Below are positions 52,411 through 61,777 of a DNA stretch of 64,000 nt, piece by piece. Positions within the stretch are counted from its first letter, which is position 1; the number at the start of each line of letters is the position of its first letter. This DNA is from Gammaproteobacteria bacterium (GTDB taxonomy: Bacteria; Pseudomonadota; Gammaproteobacteria; Ga0077536). Location: NCBI GenBank assembly GCA_016191285.1, contig JACPPA010000033.1, positions 1 through 64,000 on the forward strand, in the 5' to 3' direction. The notes beneath the pieces were generated by a model, which was not told the origin of the DNA, did not search any database, and saw only the letters and a list, made by a program, of their open reading frames with translations. The position numbers and the translations under genes were made by a program.

Positions 52411-52887
52411 TCAACGCCTTATCGTGGTCGTTCGTTTAATTTTTTCTTGCAACTGGATCACGCCGAAAAGCAAGGCTTCGGCAGTCGGCGGACACCCCGG
52501 CACATATACGTCGACCGGCACGATGCGATCGCAGCCACGCGTTACCGAATAAGAATAATGGTAGTAACCGCCGCCATTCGCGCACGATCCCATCGAGATC
52601 ACCCATTTGGGCTCGGTCATTTGGTCGTAGACCTTGCGTAGCGCCGGCGCCATCTTGTTGACCAAGGTGCCGGCTACGATCATTACGTCGGATTGACGCG
52701 GGCTGGGGCGAAACACAATGCCGAAGCGATCTAAATCGTAGCGCGATGCCCCGGCGTGCATCATTTCAACTGCACAACAGGCCAGACCGAAAGTCATTGG
52801 CCACAGCGAGCCGGTGCGCGCCCAATTCACGACATTATCAATCGTCGTGGTGACAAATCCACGCTCGCTGATCTCGTTTATTCCCAC
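52411..52887 (-). CDS. nuoB: NADH-quinone oxidoreductase subunit B
   Basis: 158 residues from GTG 52887 ([20 protein letters not shown]), which fits family length; an ATG at 52908 would add seven residues and lies deeper in nuoA. N2 cluster ligands: LACCAVEMM (tandem Cys), [14 protein letters not shown] and [14 protein letters not shown]. It reduces quinone next to NuoD. Overlaps the nuoA end by 10 bp. Confidence 0.96.
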   Translation of the reverse strand: MGINEISERGFVTTTIDNVVNWARTGSLWPMTFGLACCAVEMMHAGASRYDLDRFGIVFRPSPRQSDVMIVAGTLVNKMAPALRKVYDQMTEPKWVISMGSCANGGGYYHYSYSVTRGCDRIVPVDVYVPGCPPTAEALLFGVIQLQEKIKRTTTIRR

Positions 52888-53246
52888 TCGAGAGCGCCTT
52901 TTTTCCACTCATAGATGAAACCCACTACGAGCACGCTCAAGAAGATCATCATCGCGAAGAAGCCGTAATAGCCGATCTCATTTAAGACCAGCGCCCACGG
53001 AAAGAAGAAAGCGATTTCAAGATCGAACAGGATGAAGAGGATGGCGACGAGGTAGTAGCGCACGTCGAATTTCATGCGGGCGTCGGCGAACGCGTCGAAG
53101 CCACATTCGTAGGGCGCCGATTTTTCCAAATCGGCTTTATAAACGCCGAGCAAGCGGCCGATGCCGTAGCCTGCTCCCAGCGACACCACCCCCACCGCGA
53201 CACCTACCGCGAGGAACATCAGGATCGGCAAATAAAGTTCTAGCAA
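52878..53246 (-). CDS. nuoA: NADH-quinone oxidoreductase subunit A
   Basis: 122 residues, three membrane helices. Typical [20 protein letters not shown] and [18 protein letters not shown], the loop that closes the quinone channel, with the conserved Cys. First gene of the nuo operon, about 120 bp downstream of tRNA-Leu on the same strand, with which it may share transcripts. Confidence 0.97.
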   Translation of the reverse strand: MLELYLPILMFLAVGVAVGVVSLGAGYGIGRLLGVYKADLEKSAPYECGFDAFADARMKFDVRYYLVAILFILFDLEIAFFFPWALVLNEIGYYGFFAMMIFLSVLVVGFIYEWKKGALEWE

Positions 53247-53365
53247 TTCCGCGTTTCCGTTGACCGTGTCAGCCTACAACTTCGCAGGGTTCTAACACAC
53301 CGATTCTAAACTTGGGCACGATGCTAACTTAGGACCCTTAGGATCGCCGGTCAGCGGGTGCCATT

Positions 53366-53450
53366 TGGTGCCGACGGTGAGACTCGAACTCACACGGGTT
53401 TCCCCACCACCCCCTCAAGATGGCGTGTCTACCAATTTCACCACGTCGGC
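53366..53450 (-). tRNA. tRNA-Leu (anticodon GAG)
   Basis: On the minus strand the sequence starts GCCGACGTGGTGAAATTGGT, has anticodon loop TTGAGGG on stem CCATC/GGTGG (anticodon GAG), a long variable arm, T loop GTTCGAGTC, acceptor end CGTCGGC and ACCA. The long variable arm marks a class II tRNA. Its place between secG and nuoA is conserved in many gammaproteobacteria. Confidence 0.96.
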
Positions 53451-53598
53451 CTTGCACGCTTAAGTCACCGCTACCCGTTCGGCTCGCCGCGCATCATACG
53501 CAATGCGCGCGGGACTCGCTAGACAATCCTCGAAACGATTACGCGCGCCGGCGCGCGCGGTTCGCGCAAATTTATTCGGCACCGCTTAGCGCGGTTCG

Positions 53599-53985
53599 CT
53601 ACGGCTTGCCGACCGGAATGCTCGGCATATCCGACGTTGATGGTGCTGACGCGGGCGCGGCGGGCACCGGCGGCACGTCGGTCGCGGGCGCCGGCGTTTT
53701 GACCGCGGGCGCGTGTTGCTCGAGCTGCTGCACGATGCTCAAGGGCGCGGTATGCCGCGCGGCAAGAAATCCCAACAATAAACAATTGCCGAAAAACAGG
53801 ATGGCGAGAACCGACGTCGTACGCGATAGGAAGGACGCCGAACCGCGCGCGCCGAACACTGTCGACGACGCACCGCTACCGAACGCGGCACCCGTCGTCG
53901 CACCGCGGCCCTGTTGCAACAAGATGATCGCGATCAAGGCCATCGCGAGCACGATATGCACGGCGAGTAAAATGGTTTGTAACAT
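53599..53985 (-). CDS. secG: Preprotein translocase subunit SecG
   Basis: 128 residues. Two membrane helices (residues 4-22 and ~56-76) joined by the conserved QQGRGATTGAAFGSGASSTV loop, with GSASFLSRTTSVLA before helix 2. The C-terminal 45 residues are a Pro/Ala/Val-rich tail, longer than in E. coli. It assists SecYE in protein export. It lies 23 bp after tpiA and probably shares its transcript. Confidence 0.94.
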   Translation of the reverse strand: MLQTILLAVHIVLAMALIAIILLQQGRGATTGAAFGSGASSTVFGARGSASFLSRTTSVLAILFFGNCLLLGFLAARHTAPLSIVQQLEQHAPAVKTPAPATDVPPVPAAPASAPSTSDMPSIPVGKP

Positions 53986-54008
53986 AACGACTCCTTCGAA
54001 AAATCCGG

Positions 54009-54782
54009 TCAGCGCCCGCGTCGTAGCTGTTCCGCGCTAACGCATATGGCGACGAAATCCTCAATCTTGAGCGCGGCGCCGCCGATCAAACCGCCATCCA
54101 CATCGGGCATGGCAAACAGTTCGTTGGCGTTCACCGGCTTCACGCTTCCGCCGTACACAATCCGCACCGATTGAGCGACGTTAGGGCCAACCGCCGCCAA
54201 TCTCCGCCGAATGAAGGCATGCACTGACTGCGCTTGCGCCGGCGTCGCGGTTTCCCCGGTGCCGATGGCCCACACCGGTTCGTAAGCGATGACGCCATGC
54301 GCGAGCAACGCGACCACGTCAGGTCGCGCCACTAACGGTTCGAGTTGCGACTCGATAACAGTTTCGGTGGCATTTGTCTGGCGTTCGGCGAGTGTTTCGC
54401 CGACGCATAGCACCGGACACAAACCCGCGGCGTGCGCGTGAACATATTTAGCGACGACGCCGGCATTGGTCTCGGCATAGCCTTGCCGCCGCTCTGAGTG
54501 ACCAACGAGCACATAGGTGCAGCCCAATTCGCGCAACATGGTGGCCGCGATTTCGCCGGTAAACGCCCCTTCGCCGCGTTCGCTGACATTTTGCGCACCA
54601 ACCCGAATGGCGCTGCCGAACACTACGGCGGCCACCGTCGGTATATGCACAAAGGGTGGGCAGAGCCCGACGTCGACATGGCTGAATTCGGCGGCGCGCG
54701 CGACCACTCCCAGCGCCAATGCATGCGCGGAGCGCTGCGTGCCATGCATTTTCCAATTGCCGAGGACGAGAGGTTTACCCAT
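54009..54782 (-). CDS. tpiA: Triose-phosphate isomerase
   Basis: 257 residues from ATG 54782 (MGKPLVLGNWKMHG); upstream in-frame ATGs give an unusual Arg-rich extension. Catalytic Lys in GNWKMHG, His in GHSERRQ, Glu in YEPVWAIGTG, and the phosphate loop YGGSVKPVNA. It interconverts dihydroxyacetone phosphate and glyceraldehyde-3-phosphate. It is followed by secG, tRNA-Leu and nuo. Confidence 0.96.
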   Translation of the reverse strand: MGKPLVLGNWKMHGTQRSAHALALGVVARAAEFSHVDVGLCPPFVHIPTVAAVVFGSAIRVGAQNVSERGEGAFTGEIAATMLRELGCTYVLVGHSERRQGYAETNAGVVAKYVHAHAAGLCPVLCVGETLAERQTNATETVIESQLEPLVARPDVVALLAHGVIAYEPVWAIGTGETATPAQAQSVHAFIRRRLAAVGPNVAQSVRIVYGGSVKPVNANELFAMPDVDGGLIGGAALKIEDFVAICVSAEQLRRGR

Positions 54783-54864
54783 GCATTTATTTCGGCAAGC
54801 TCGAACGTATCGCTGCCGCATCTTGAGGGCGCGCAAGCTTAGCCGCCCGGCGGGTTAAGTTCAA

Positions 54865-55719
54865 TCAATTGGCGCGCTTGCGTGCGGCGCCCGGCGCGGA
54901 TCGCGACGGTTTTCGCGACCGGCGCTGAGTGGTCGGCGCGGTGGGCGTCGAATACGGCGTCAAATCGACCAGCGCATACAACGCCGCCAATTCAGGCGCG
55001 GGCAATTCAGCCCAACGCCCCGCATGTAAACCGCGCGGGAGCTGCAACCCGGCAAACGCCACCCTGATCAGCCGACTCACCGTACAGCCCTGCGATTCCC
55101 ATAGCCGGCGAACTTCACGATTACGGCCGGTACGCAAGGTGCAGGTAAACCATTCATTCGAGCCGCTGCCGTGCTGTCGCGTGACGGCATCGAGTAGTAG
55201 ACGCTCGCCATCGACGTCGACACCCTGCCGCAGACGCGCGAGTAGCGTCTCGTCCGCGCCGCCGAAAACACGCACGGCATACTGTCGCATCACGGCGTAG
55301 CGGGGATGCATCAAGCGGTGCGCAAGTTCGCCATCGTCGGTGAACAGTAATAATCCGCTGGTCGTGAAATCCAGCCGGCCGACCGCGATAAGACGCGACC
55401 GCGCCTCCTCGGGCAGTAATTCATGAACGGTCGGGCGGCCGTCTGGATCATGCCGGGTGCAAACGGTGCCGGCCGGCTTATGGAGCATGAGCACACGCGG
55501 CGCCAGCGGGCGCGGCGTCGCGGTCGCGATCGGGCGACCGTCGACGACGATCCGATCGCTCTCACTAACCCGCACACCCAACGTCGCCGGCTTGCCATTG
55601 ACCGTCACGCGCCCGGCCACAATCCACGTTTCGATTTCACGGCGCGAGCCTAAGCCGGCGCGCGCGAGGACTTTCTGCACGCGGTCGCCAGCGCTCGGCC
55701 GCGGTCGCGGAATTTTCAT
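54865..55719 (-). CDS. rluB: 23S rRNA pseudouridine synthase, RluB-type
   Basis: 284 residues. N-terminal S4 RNA-binding domain (RVQKVLARAGLGSRREIETW), then the RsuA/RluB catalytic domain with GRLDFTTSGLLLFTDDGELA (Asp catalytic), and CTLRTGRNREVRRLWESQG. The basic C-terminal tail (RRSRKPSRSAPGAARKRAN) binds RNA. It probably modifies U2605 of 23S rRNA. It follows scpB by 3 bp; the pairing scpA-scpB-rluB is common. Confidence 0.92.
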   Translation of the reverse strand: MKIPRPRPSAGDRVQKVLARAGLGSRREIETWIVAGRVTVNGKPATLGVRVSESDRIVVDGRPIATATPRPLAPRVLMLHKPAGTVCTRHDPDGRPTVHELLPEEARSRLIAVGRLDFTTSGLLLFTDDGELAHRLMHPRYAVMRQYAVRVFGGADETLLARLRQGVDVDGERLLLDAVTRQHGSGSNEWFTCTLRTGRNREVRRLWESQGCTVSRLIRVAFAGLQLPRGLHAGRWAELPAPELAALYALVDLTPYSTPTAPTTQRRSRKPSRSAPGAARKRAN

Positions 55720-55722
55720 CCG

Positions 55723-56415
55723 CTACGACGCATCGTCGGCGGTCGCCGCCGATTCAGAATCGACCATTGGCTCCTCATCGCCCCTGGGTTCTTCGAGTAG
55801 CAGGTCGCCGCGATGGTCCTCGGCGGTTGAAGATTCTGCCTCGGCGGTCATGACATCGGCGAAGAGATCCGGATTGAAATCGTCAAAATCCTTGAGCTCG
55901 GCCAAGGTGGGCAAGGCGTCCAAGCTAGTGAGATTGAAGTATTCAAGAAATTGGCGCGTGGTCGCGTAAATGGCCGGGCGGCCGGGAACATCACGATGGC
56001 CGACGATTTTGACCCACTCGCGATCGTGCAAGGTCTTGATGATGCCGGTGCTGACCGCCACGCCGCGGATATCTTCGATTTCGCCGCGCGTAATCGGTTG
56101 CCGATAGGCGATAATCGCCAGCGTTTCGAGCAACGCGCGCGAATAACGCGGTTTGCGTTCTTCCCACAAGCGATTAACCCACTGAGCGTAAGTCGCACGC
56201 GTTTGGAAGCGATAACCACCGGCCACTTCGACCAATTCGATTCCGCGCCCGACGTAATCCGACTGCAGTGCCGTAATGGTCGTGAGCAGTTCAGCGTGTG
56301 ACGGCGCCTCTGCATTAAGGTGCGCGAACACGCTGGCTAGGCGCTCGAGGGTTACCGCGCCTTCGGCAGCCATGACGGCGGCTTCGATAATCGGTTTAAG
56401 TGCGTCGGTTTCCAT
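55723..56415 (-). CDS. scpB: Segregation and condensation protein ScpB
   Basis: 230 residues. Two winged-helix domains: LKPIIEAAVMAAEGAVTLER near the start, and LETLAIIAYRQPITRGEIED with IRGVAVSTGIIKTLHDREWV in the middle. The acidic C-terminal tail (~60 residues, ESSTAEDHRGDLLLEEPRGD) is variable in the family. With ScpA it bridges SMC for chromosome condensation. It lies 11 bp after scpA. Confidence 0.95.
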   Translation of the reverse strand: METDALKPIIEAAVMAAEGAVTLERLASVFAHLNAEAPSHAELLTTITALQSDYVGRGIELVEVAGGYRFQTRATYAQWVNRLWEERKPRYSRALLETLAIIAYRQPITRGEIEDIRGVAVSTGIIKTLHDREWVKIVGHRDVPGRPAIYATTRQFLEYFNLTSLDALPTLAELKDFDDFNPDLFADVMTAEAESSTAEDHRGDLLLEEPRGDEEPMVDSESAATADDAS

Positions 56416-56426
56416 AAGGCGAAAAA

Positions 56427-57221
56427 TTAAGCTGCCAGTTTGATATAAATCGGCGCACGTTCATCGTTTTGCACCAGCTCGATGAGGCGTTGCCGCAGAA
56501 GCTCGAGGACGGCCAACAAGCTCACGACCGCGCCGGCCTTGCCTTCGGCCGCATTGAATAGTTCCACAAACGCAATGAAGCGATCAGCCACGGCGCGTTC
56601 GAGAACAATCGACATGCGCTCGCGTACCGACAAGGGCTCACGTTGGATTCGATGATCGCCGAACATCTCGTTCCGCCGCATGACATCGCGAAACGCCGCG
56701 AGCACCACGTCCAGACTCACGGCCGGCGGTAGCGCGCGGCGTTCGCGCTGCTCGAATTCGACCACGACTCGATGCAGTTCGCGTTCGAGTCGCGGCAGGG
56801 CGTCGATATCCTCGGCCGCTTTTTTATAGCGTTCATATTCTTGCAGGCGACGTACGAGTTCCGCGCGTGGATCGTCTTCTTCCGGCTGTTGGCCCGGCGG
56901 CCGCGGCAACAGCATCCGCGACTTGATTTCGGCCAGCACCGCGGCCATCACCAAATAATCCGCCGCCAATTCCAGCTTCGCGCCGTGCATCATGTCGATA
57001 TAGCGCATGTATTGCTCGGTGATACGCGCAATCGGAATATCGAGGATGTCCAGATTCTGACGCTTGATGAGATACAGCAATAGATCGAGCGGTCCTTCGA
57101 ACGCCTCCAAAAATACTTCGAGTGCGTCAGGCGGAATGTAAAGATCTTTCGGTGGCATCGTCAGCGGTGTACCTAGAACGATGGCAAACGGCATTTCGTC
57201 CTGCAGCGGACGCTCGCCCAT
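56427..57221 (-). CDS. scpA: Segregation and condensation protein ScpA
   Basis: 264 residues from ATG 57221 (MGERPLQDEMPFAIV); GTG 57248 or ATG 57194 are possible, while the much longer upstream frame overlaps trpS. Kleisin pattern: FEGPLDLLLYLIKRQNLDIL, DIPIARITEQYMRYI, AADYLVMAAVLAEIKSRMLL, and the C-terminal winged helix VSLLAVLELLRQRLIELVQN. It links the SMC heads together with ScpB. Confidence 0.94.
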   Translation of the reverse strand: MGERPLQDEMPFAIVLGTPLTMPPKDLYIPPDALEVFLEAFEGPLDLLLYLIKRQNLDILDIPIARITEQYMRYIDMMHGAKLELAADYLVMAAVLAEIKSRMLLPRPPGQQPEEDDPRAELVRRLQEYERYKKAAEDIDALPRLERELHRVVVEFEQRERRALPPAVSLDVVLAAFRDVMRRNEMFGDHRIQREPLSVRERMSIVLERAVADRFIAFVELFNAAEGKAGAVVSLLAVLELLRQRLIELVQNDERAPIYIKLAA

Positions 57222-57253
57222 CGGCAAATAATTAATCGTACTCGCCACAATGC

Positions 57254-58465
57254 TTACCGATAGACCAGATTCATGACTTGGCGAACTTCGTCCAAGGTTT
57301 CGCGCGCGACCGCACGCGCCACCTCGCAACCTTCGTCGACGATGGCGCGCACGGTATCCGGATCGTTCAAGAACTCTTGGCTGCGTTCGCGGATCGACGC
57401 CTGTTCTTTCAAGACCGCGTCGATCACCGGTTGTTTGCAGTCGAGACAGCCAATCGAAGCGCTCCGGCAGCCTTGCTGCACCCATTGCCTCACGTCCTCG
57501 CCCGAATAGATCTCGTGGAATTTCCACACCGGACACTTCGCCGGATCGCCTGGATCGGTGCGGCGCACGCGCGCTGGATCGGTCGGCATGGTGCGCAATT
57601 TTTGACGCACCGATTCTGGGGCTTCGCGCAGTCCAATGGTGTTGTTGTAGGACTTCGACATCTTCTCGCCGTCGAGCCCCGGCATTTTTGATTCTGGCGT
57701 CAACAAGGCCTGCGGCTCCGGCAGGATTACTTTACCGCCGCCTTCGAGATAGCCGACCAAGCGTTCGCGATCGCCTAAGGAAATATTCTGCTGGACTTCG
57801 AGAAAGGCCTGCGCCCGCCCCAGCGCTTCGAAGTCGCCGCCTTCCTGATAACGTTTGCGCAAATCGTGATAGAGCTTGGCATTTCGCTTGCCGAGTTTGG
57901 CGACCGCCGCTTCGGCCTTCTCTTCAAAACCTGGCTCACGGCCGTAGAGATAATTAAAACGGCGCGCGACTTCACGCGCGAGTTCGATGTGCGCGACCTG
58001 GTCTTCGCCGACCGGCACATTGCCTGCTTTGTAGATCAGGATGTCGGCGGCTTGTAACAGCGGATAACCGAGGAACCCGTAGGTCGAGAGGTCGCGTTCT
58101 TTCAGTTTTTCCTGCTGATCTTTATAGGTGGGGACGCGTTCCAACCAACTGATCGGCGTCACCATCGACAGCAGCAAGTGCAGTTCGGCGTGCTCGGGGA
58201 CTCGCGACTGGATGAAGATCGTCCCTTCGCCGGGATTGATGCCGACCGATAACCAATCCACTACCAGGTCATACACGCTTTCGCTGATCACCGCCGTGTC
58301 TTCGTAACTGGTGGTTAGTGCGTGCCAATCCGCGACGAAGAAAAAGCATTCATATTCGTGTTGCAACTGAACCCAGTTCTTGAGTACGCCGTGGTAATGC
58401 CCGAGATGCAGTTGCCCGGTGGGTCGCATCCCGGATAACACGCGCTTATTGGCGCCGAGACTCAT
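57254..58465 (-). CDS. trpS: Tryptophanyl-tRNA synthetase
   Basis: 403 residues. HIGH-type motif in GMRPTGQLHLGHYHGVLKNW and KMSKS in GEKMSKSYNNT. It carries an insertion of about 60 residues around the middle (GYLEGGGKVILPEPQALLTP) and is longer than the E. coli form (334), as in a known longer TrpRS subtype. It charges tRNA-Trp. It is upstream of scpA in the same direction (33 bp). Confidence 0.95.
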   Translation of the reverse strand: MSLGANKRVLSGMRPTGQLHLGHYHGVLKNWVQLQHEYECFFFVADWHALTTSYEDTAVISESVYDLVVDWLSVGINPGEGTIFIQSRVPEHAELHLLLSMVTPISWLERVPTYKDQQEKLKERDLSTYGFLGYPLLQAADILIYKAGNVPVGEDQVAHIELAREVARRFNYLYGREPGFEEKAEAAVAKLGKRNAKLYHDLRKRYQEGGDFEALGRAQAFLEVQQNISLGDRERLVGYLEGGGKVILPEPQALLTPESKMPGLDGEKMSKSYNNTIGLREAPESVRQKLRTMPTDPARVRRTDPGDPAKCPVWKFHEIYSGEDVRQWVQQGCRSASIGCLDCKQPVIDAVLKEQASIRERSQEFLNDPDTVRAIVDEGCEVARAVARETLDEVRQVMNLVYR

Positions 58466-58497
58466 CGGAAATTAATGACCATAAGTTAAAAGGCAAA

Positions 58498-59115
58498 CTA
58501 AGCAACAAGGAGTTGGATTACGCGCTCGATCCAGCTAAGGGCCGGGCTGAGCACTGCGCCGACTAAGCCACCCATTAACAAGGCCGCCAATATCACCAAC
58601 CCGAACGGTTCGACCTTGTTATAAGCAATCGCCAATCGCGGCGGCAATAACGAGGTGACGATTCGGCTGCCGTCGAGTGGCGGGATGGGAATTAGGTTTA
58701 GGAGCATGATTGTTGCATTGAAGAACACACCCGTCCAACTCATTAGCCCCAACAGACTCGAGTCGCCGACTAACCGGAGAACCACCGCCCAGGCCGCGAG
58801 CATTAACAAATTCGACGCCGGTCCGGCGGCCGCCACCAACGCGATGTCGCGTGGCATGTGCTTAAGATTGCGCCAATCCACGGGTACGGGTTTGGCCCAA
58901 CCGAAGAATGAGCCGCTGGCTAAATAGACCGCTGCGGGGATCACTACACTGCCGAGCAGGTCGATATGTTTAAACGGATTAAGCGACAAACGGCCAAGGC
59001 GCGCTGCCGTGGGATCCCCTAACTGATTAGCCGCCCAGCCATGCGCGACTTCATGCAAGGTGATGGCGAGGATCGCGGGCGGTGCAAAAATTAAGATTTT
59101 TAGCAGTAATATCAC
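58498..59115 (-). CDS. Site-2 protease family (M50) membrane metallopeptidase
   Basis: 205 residues from GTG 59115, which overlaps the TsaC-like stop by 4 bp; longer starts run through that gene. Zinc motif HEVAHG in ITLHEVAHGWAANQLGDPTA and the third ligand in LNLIPIPPLDGSRI. About six membrane segments. It belongs to the short M50 proteins without PDZ or CBS domains found beside trpS/scpAB in many proteobacteria; substrate unknown. Confidence 0.92.
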   Translation of the reverse strand: MILLLKILIFAPPAILAITLHEVAHGWAANQLGDPTAARLGRLSLNPFKHIDLLGSVVIPAAVYLASGSFFGWAKPVPVDWRNLKHMPRDIALVAAAGPASNLLMLAAWAVVLRLVGDSSLLGLMSWTGVFFNATIMLLNLIPIPPLDGSRIVTSLLPPRLAIAYNKVEPFGLVILAALLMGGLVGAVLSPALSWIERVIQLLVA

Positions 59116-59753
59116 TGGTCTACCGGCTCCTCGTCGAATAAATGCGCGACATCGCCCAAGCCACGCCGCAGCAGGCGCGGCTCGTCGCCGGACAAATCGA
59201 TTATCGTGGTTGGTGTGCGGCCACCGTTGCCGGCGTCGATAAACAAATCGATTTGATTCAAATAACGCTCGGCAAGATGATCTGAGTCGTAGGCTTCTAG
59301 CGTTTCGGGCTCGATCGGCAGCGTAGCACTCAGCATCGGTTGTTGCAGTTCCGCGAGCAGGCCCTGGGTGACCGGATGCGCCGGGATCCGTAAGCCAATG
59401 GTCTTGCGCTTGGGATCCAGGAGCCGCTTCGGCAGTTCGCGCGAGCCTTGCAAGATAAAGGTGAACGGTCCCGGAGTTAGCGCGCGCAGCAATCGAAATG
59501 CGGTATTCGAAACCCGCGCGTAAGTGCCTAGCTCCGCCAGATCCCGGCACACCAAGGTTAGATAATGCGACGCGGTTTCGCCGCGAATTCGATGGATGCG
59601 CGCGGGCCCATCGCGCGTTTGCACGGCACAACCCAACGCATAAGTCGAGTCGGTCGGATAAATAACGACGCCGTCCGCCCGCACCGCTTCCGCAGCCAGA
59701 CTGAGCAACCGCGGTTGTGGATGGGTCGGGTGAATAATGAGTCGTCTGGTCAT
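59112..59753 (-). CDS. TsaC/YciO/YrdC-family protein
   Basis: 213 residues from ATG 59753 (MTRRLIIHPTHPQPRLL). YrdC fold: ADGVVIYPTDSTYALGCAVQ, RPGP-type ALTPGPFTFILQGSRELPKR and KTIGLRIPAHPVTQGLL, with the later STIIDL-like TTIIDLSGDEP. TsaC proteins make threonylcarbamoyl-adenylate for the t6A base of tRNAs; YciO is the paralogue with weaker or different activity. The gene neighbourhood (trpS, M50 peptidase) is more typical of YciO. Divergent from yciB by 57 bp. Confidence 0.88.
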   Translation of the reverse strand: MTRRLIIHPTHPQPRLLSLAAEAVRADGVVIYPTDSTYALGCAVQTRDGPARIHRIRGETASHYLTLVCRDLAELGTYARVSNTAFRLLRALTPGPFTFILQGSRELPKRLLDPKRKTIGLRIPAHPVTQGLLAELQQPMLSATLPIEPETLEAYDSDHLAERYLNQIDLFIDAGNGGRTPTTIIDLSGDEPRLLRRGLGDVAHLFDEEPVDQ

Positions 59754-59810
59754 GACTACAAGGACGATGCGATACTCACGATCTTGCGAAAGCACACACC
59801 GAGCGCGGGT

Positions 59811-60374
59811 ATGAAACTCCTGGGCGATTTCCTGCCGATTATTGCATTTTTTGTTGTGTTCAAGCTGGTTGGCGGAACCTCCGGCATCTACGCCGCGACC
59901 GCGAGTGCGATTACGGTCGCGCTCGCGAGCGCGATTTACTGCTGGGTACGCTACCGAAAAGTCGAACGGCAACAACTGGTGATGCTCGCCATCCTGGTGC
60001 TCATGGGCGGCCTGACTTTAGCCTTGCACGATGAACGGTTTATCAAGTGGAAACCAACCGTGGTTAGTTGGGTTACCGCCGGTGCGTTCTTGGTCGTCCC
60101 GTGGTTCGGTCTCCGCAAGACTTTAGTGGAGCGGATGTTCGGCGCCAACATCGCCGCCCCCCATCGCGTCTGGCGTCAACTGAATGTGGCGTGGATTGTG
60201 TTTTTTATCAGTCTTGGCTGGTTGAATTTATACTTTGCATTCCACTGGCCAACCGCCGTGTGGGTCAATTTCAAGGTGTTCGGGACTTTTGGCCTATCGC
60301 TCGGGTTCGCGTTTCTGCAGTCACTCTATTTATTGCGTTTCGACGCCTCGACCCAGTCGAAAGAAGAGGACTAA
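59811..60374 (+). CDS. yciB: YciB/septation protein A family inner-membrane protein
   Basis: 187 residues, five membrane segments. Typical [40 protein letters not shown] and [20 protein letters not shown]. In E. coli it affects envelope integrity and cell division. Start chosen at ATG 59811; the longer frame overlaps the divergent gene. First of a run yciB-yciI-bolA-methyltransferase-dapE on the plus strand. Confidence 0.94.
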   Translation: MKLLGDFLPIIAFFVVFKLVGGTSGIYAATASAITVALASAIYCWVRYRKVERQQLVMLAILVLMGGLTLALHDERFIKWKPTVVSWVTAGAFLVVPWFGLRKTLVERMFGANIAAPHRVWRQLNVAWIVFFISLGWLNLYFAFHWPTAVWVNFKVFGTFGLSLGFAFLQSLYLLRFDASTQSKEED

Positions 60375-60376
60375 GC

Positions 60377-60679
60377 ATGTTATATGTAATTCTCGGCCAC
60401 GATGCGCCCGACAGCCTCGCGCGGCGGCTGGCCGCACGTCCACGGCATTTGGTGCGCGCCCAACAATTGCACGATCAAGGGCGCCTGGTCCTGGCCGGCC
60501 CATTTCCTGCCATCGATTCGCCCGATCCAGGCCCGGCCGGTTTCACGGGCAGCCTGATTGTCGCCGAATTCGATTCACTGGCTGATGGCGAGGCGTGGAT
60601 CGCGGCGGATCCCTATGTCACTGACGGCGTCTTTGCACGCACCGAAGTTCGACCCTTCAAACAGGTTTTCCCGCAATGA
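60377..60679 (+). CDS. yciI: YciI-family protein
   Basis: 100 residues from ATG 60377, 2 bp after yciB. Ferredoxin-like fold with the conserved His and Asp: [20 protein letters not shown] and [20 protein letters not shown]. Biochemical role unclear in the family; the yciB-yciI link is widely conserved. Overlaps bolA by 4 bp. Confidence 0.94.
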   Translation: MLYVILGHDAPDSLARRLAARPRHLVRAQQLHDQGRLVLAGPFPAIDSPDPGPAGFTGSLIVAEFDSLADGEAWIAADPYVTDGVFARTEVRPFKQVFPQ

Positions 60680-60957
60680 GTGAAAATGCACGTTGCGCGC
60701 AAATTCGCGCGACCTTGACCGCGGCGTTCTCGCCCACGACGCTCACGGTCGACGACCAGAGCGCGCAACATCGTGGCCATGCCGGTGCCGCGACGGGTAA
60801 GGGGCACTTCGCGGTCGCGCTCGTCGCCGAGGCATTCCGTGGTAGAAGCCAGGTTGCACGCCACCGTGCGATCTATACCGCCCTTGCTAGCTTGCTCGAA
60901 ACCGACATCCACGCCCTTAGCATCGAGGCGCTTAGTCCGGATGAGTGTAAATCCTAA
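60676..60957 (+). CDS. bolA: BolA-family transcription/iron-sulfur regulator
   Basis: 93 residues. BolA fold with [20 protein letters not shown] (conserved His) and [20 protein letters not shown] (the RxxRH helix that binds nucleic acid). BolA proteins partner monothiol glutaredoxins in iron-sulfur handling and act on cell shape. The stop lies 17 bp inside the methyltransferase gene, so translation may be coupled. Confidence 0.93.
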   Translation: MSENARCAQIRATLTAAFSPTTLTVDDQSAQHRGHAGAATGKGHFAVALVAEAFRGRSQVARHRAIYTALASLLETDIHALSIEALSPDECKS

Positions 60958-61777
60958 GGCGCCAGCGCGGCCGCGCGCCTACGTGCTCGACAACTCCGTC
61001 TGGTCGTCGCTTGATGGACACTCGTCTCTGACCTGTGCCGATCAGCAGCCGTTCATGGCCGGTGTTGCCGCGGAGAGTGTCGATTGTATTTGGACCGATC
61101 CCCCCTACTTTCTTTCGAATAACGGAACGACCTGTGTCGCCGGTCGCCGTCAGAGCGTCAACAAAGGGCAATGGGATAAAAGTCAGGGGATAACCGACGA
61201 CCACGCATTTAACCGCGCCTGGTTGGAGGAATGCTGGCGGGTGCTCAAGCCGGCCGGCACGGTTTGGGTCAGCGGCACGCTGCACGTGTATCTCAGCGTC
61301 GGGATGGCGCTCCGCGAACTTGGATTCCGGATCTTGAACGACATCGTGTGGGAGAAACCTAATCCGCCGCCGAATCTCGGCTGTCGTTGTTTTACGCACG
61401 CCACCGAAATGCTGTTATGGGCAACCAAGGCGCCGCAAGGCAGTCGTCACCGCCACGTGTTCAATTATGCGGCGATGAAGCACGCGAACGGCAATCGGCA
61501 GATGAAGAATGTGTGGCAGTTTAAAGCCTCTGGCGCCGCCGAAAAGCAGTATGGGCGGCACCCGACTCAGAAGCCGCTGGCACTAATTGAACGGTGTTTG
61601 CTGGCGAGCACCCAGGTGGGTGATCAGGTACTCGACCTGTTCGCCGGTTCTGGTTCCACCGGGGTCGCCGCCCTGCGCCTTGGTCGACGCTTCAGGGGAT
61701 GTGAAATAGAGCCTAAGTACGTCGAGATCGCGGCGCGGCGCTTGGCCGCCGCTGAAGTAGAAGGTAGTACTTCATGA
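60941..61777 (+). CDS. DNA methyltransferase (beta-type order), no partner endonuclease seen
   Basis: 278 residues from ATG 60941. Motif IV DPPY at residues 53-56 ([13 protein letters not shown]), then [28 protein letters not shown], and SAM-binding motif [16 protein letters not shown] near residue 235: the DPPY-before-FxGxG order marks a beta-class N6-adenine or N4-cytosine methylase. The stretch DPPYFLSN followed by [10 protein letters not shown] resembles MboII/DpnA-like N6-adenine methylases; target site unknown. No restriction gene lies beside it, so it looks like an orphan with a housekeeping or regulatory role. It is inside a housekeeping run and overlaps dapE by 4 bp. Confidence 0.9.
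   Translation: MSVNPKAPARPRAYVLDNSVWSSLDGHSSLTCADQQPFMAGVAAESVDCIWTDPPYFLSNNGTTCVAGRRQSVNKGQWDKSQGITDDHAFNRAWLEECWRVLKPAGTVWVSGTLHVYLSVGMALRELGFRILNDIVWEKPNPPPNLGCRCFTHATEMLLWATKAPQGSRHRHVFNYAAMKHANGNRQMKNVWQFKASGAAEKQYGRHPTQKPLALIERCLLASTQVGDQVLDLFAGSGSTGVAALRLGRRFRGCEIEPKYVEIAARRLAAAEVEGSTS

Noticed and set aside
38600-53246. Unusual gene gain or loss in the complex I operon
   Set aside because: All 14 genes nuoA-nuoN are present in the standard order with normal motifs; nothing novel is seen.
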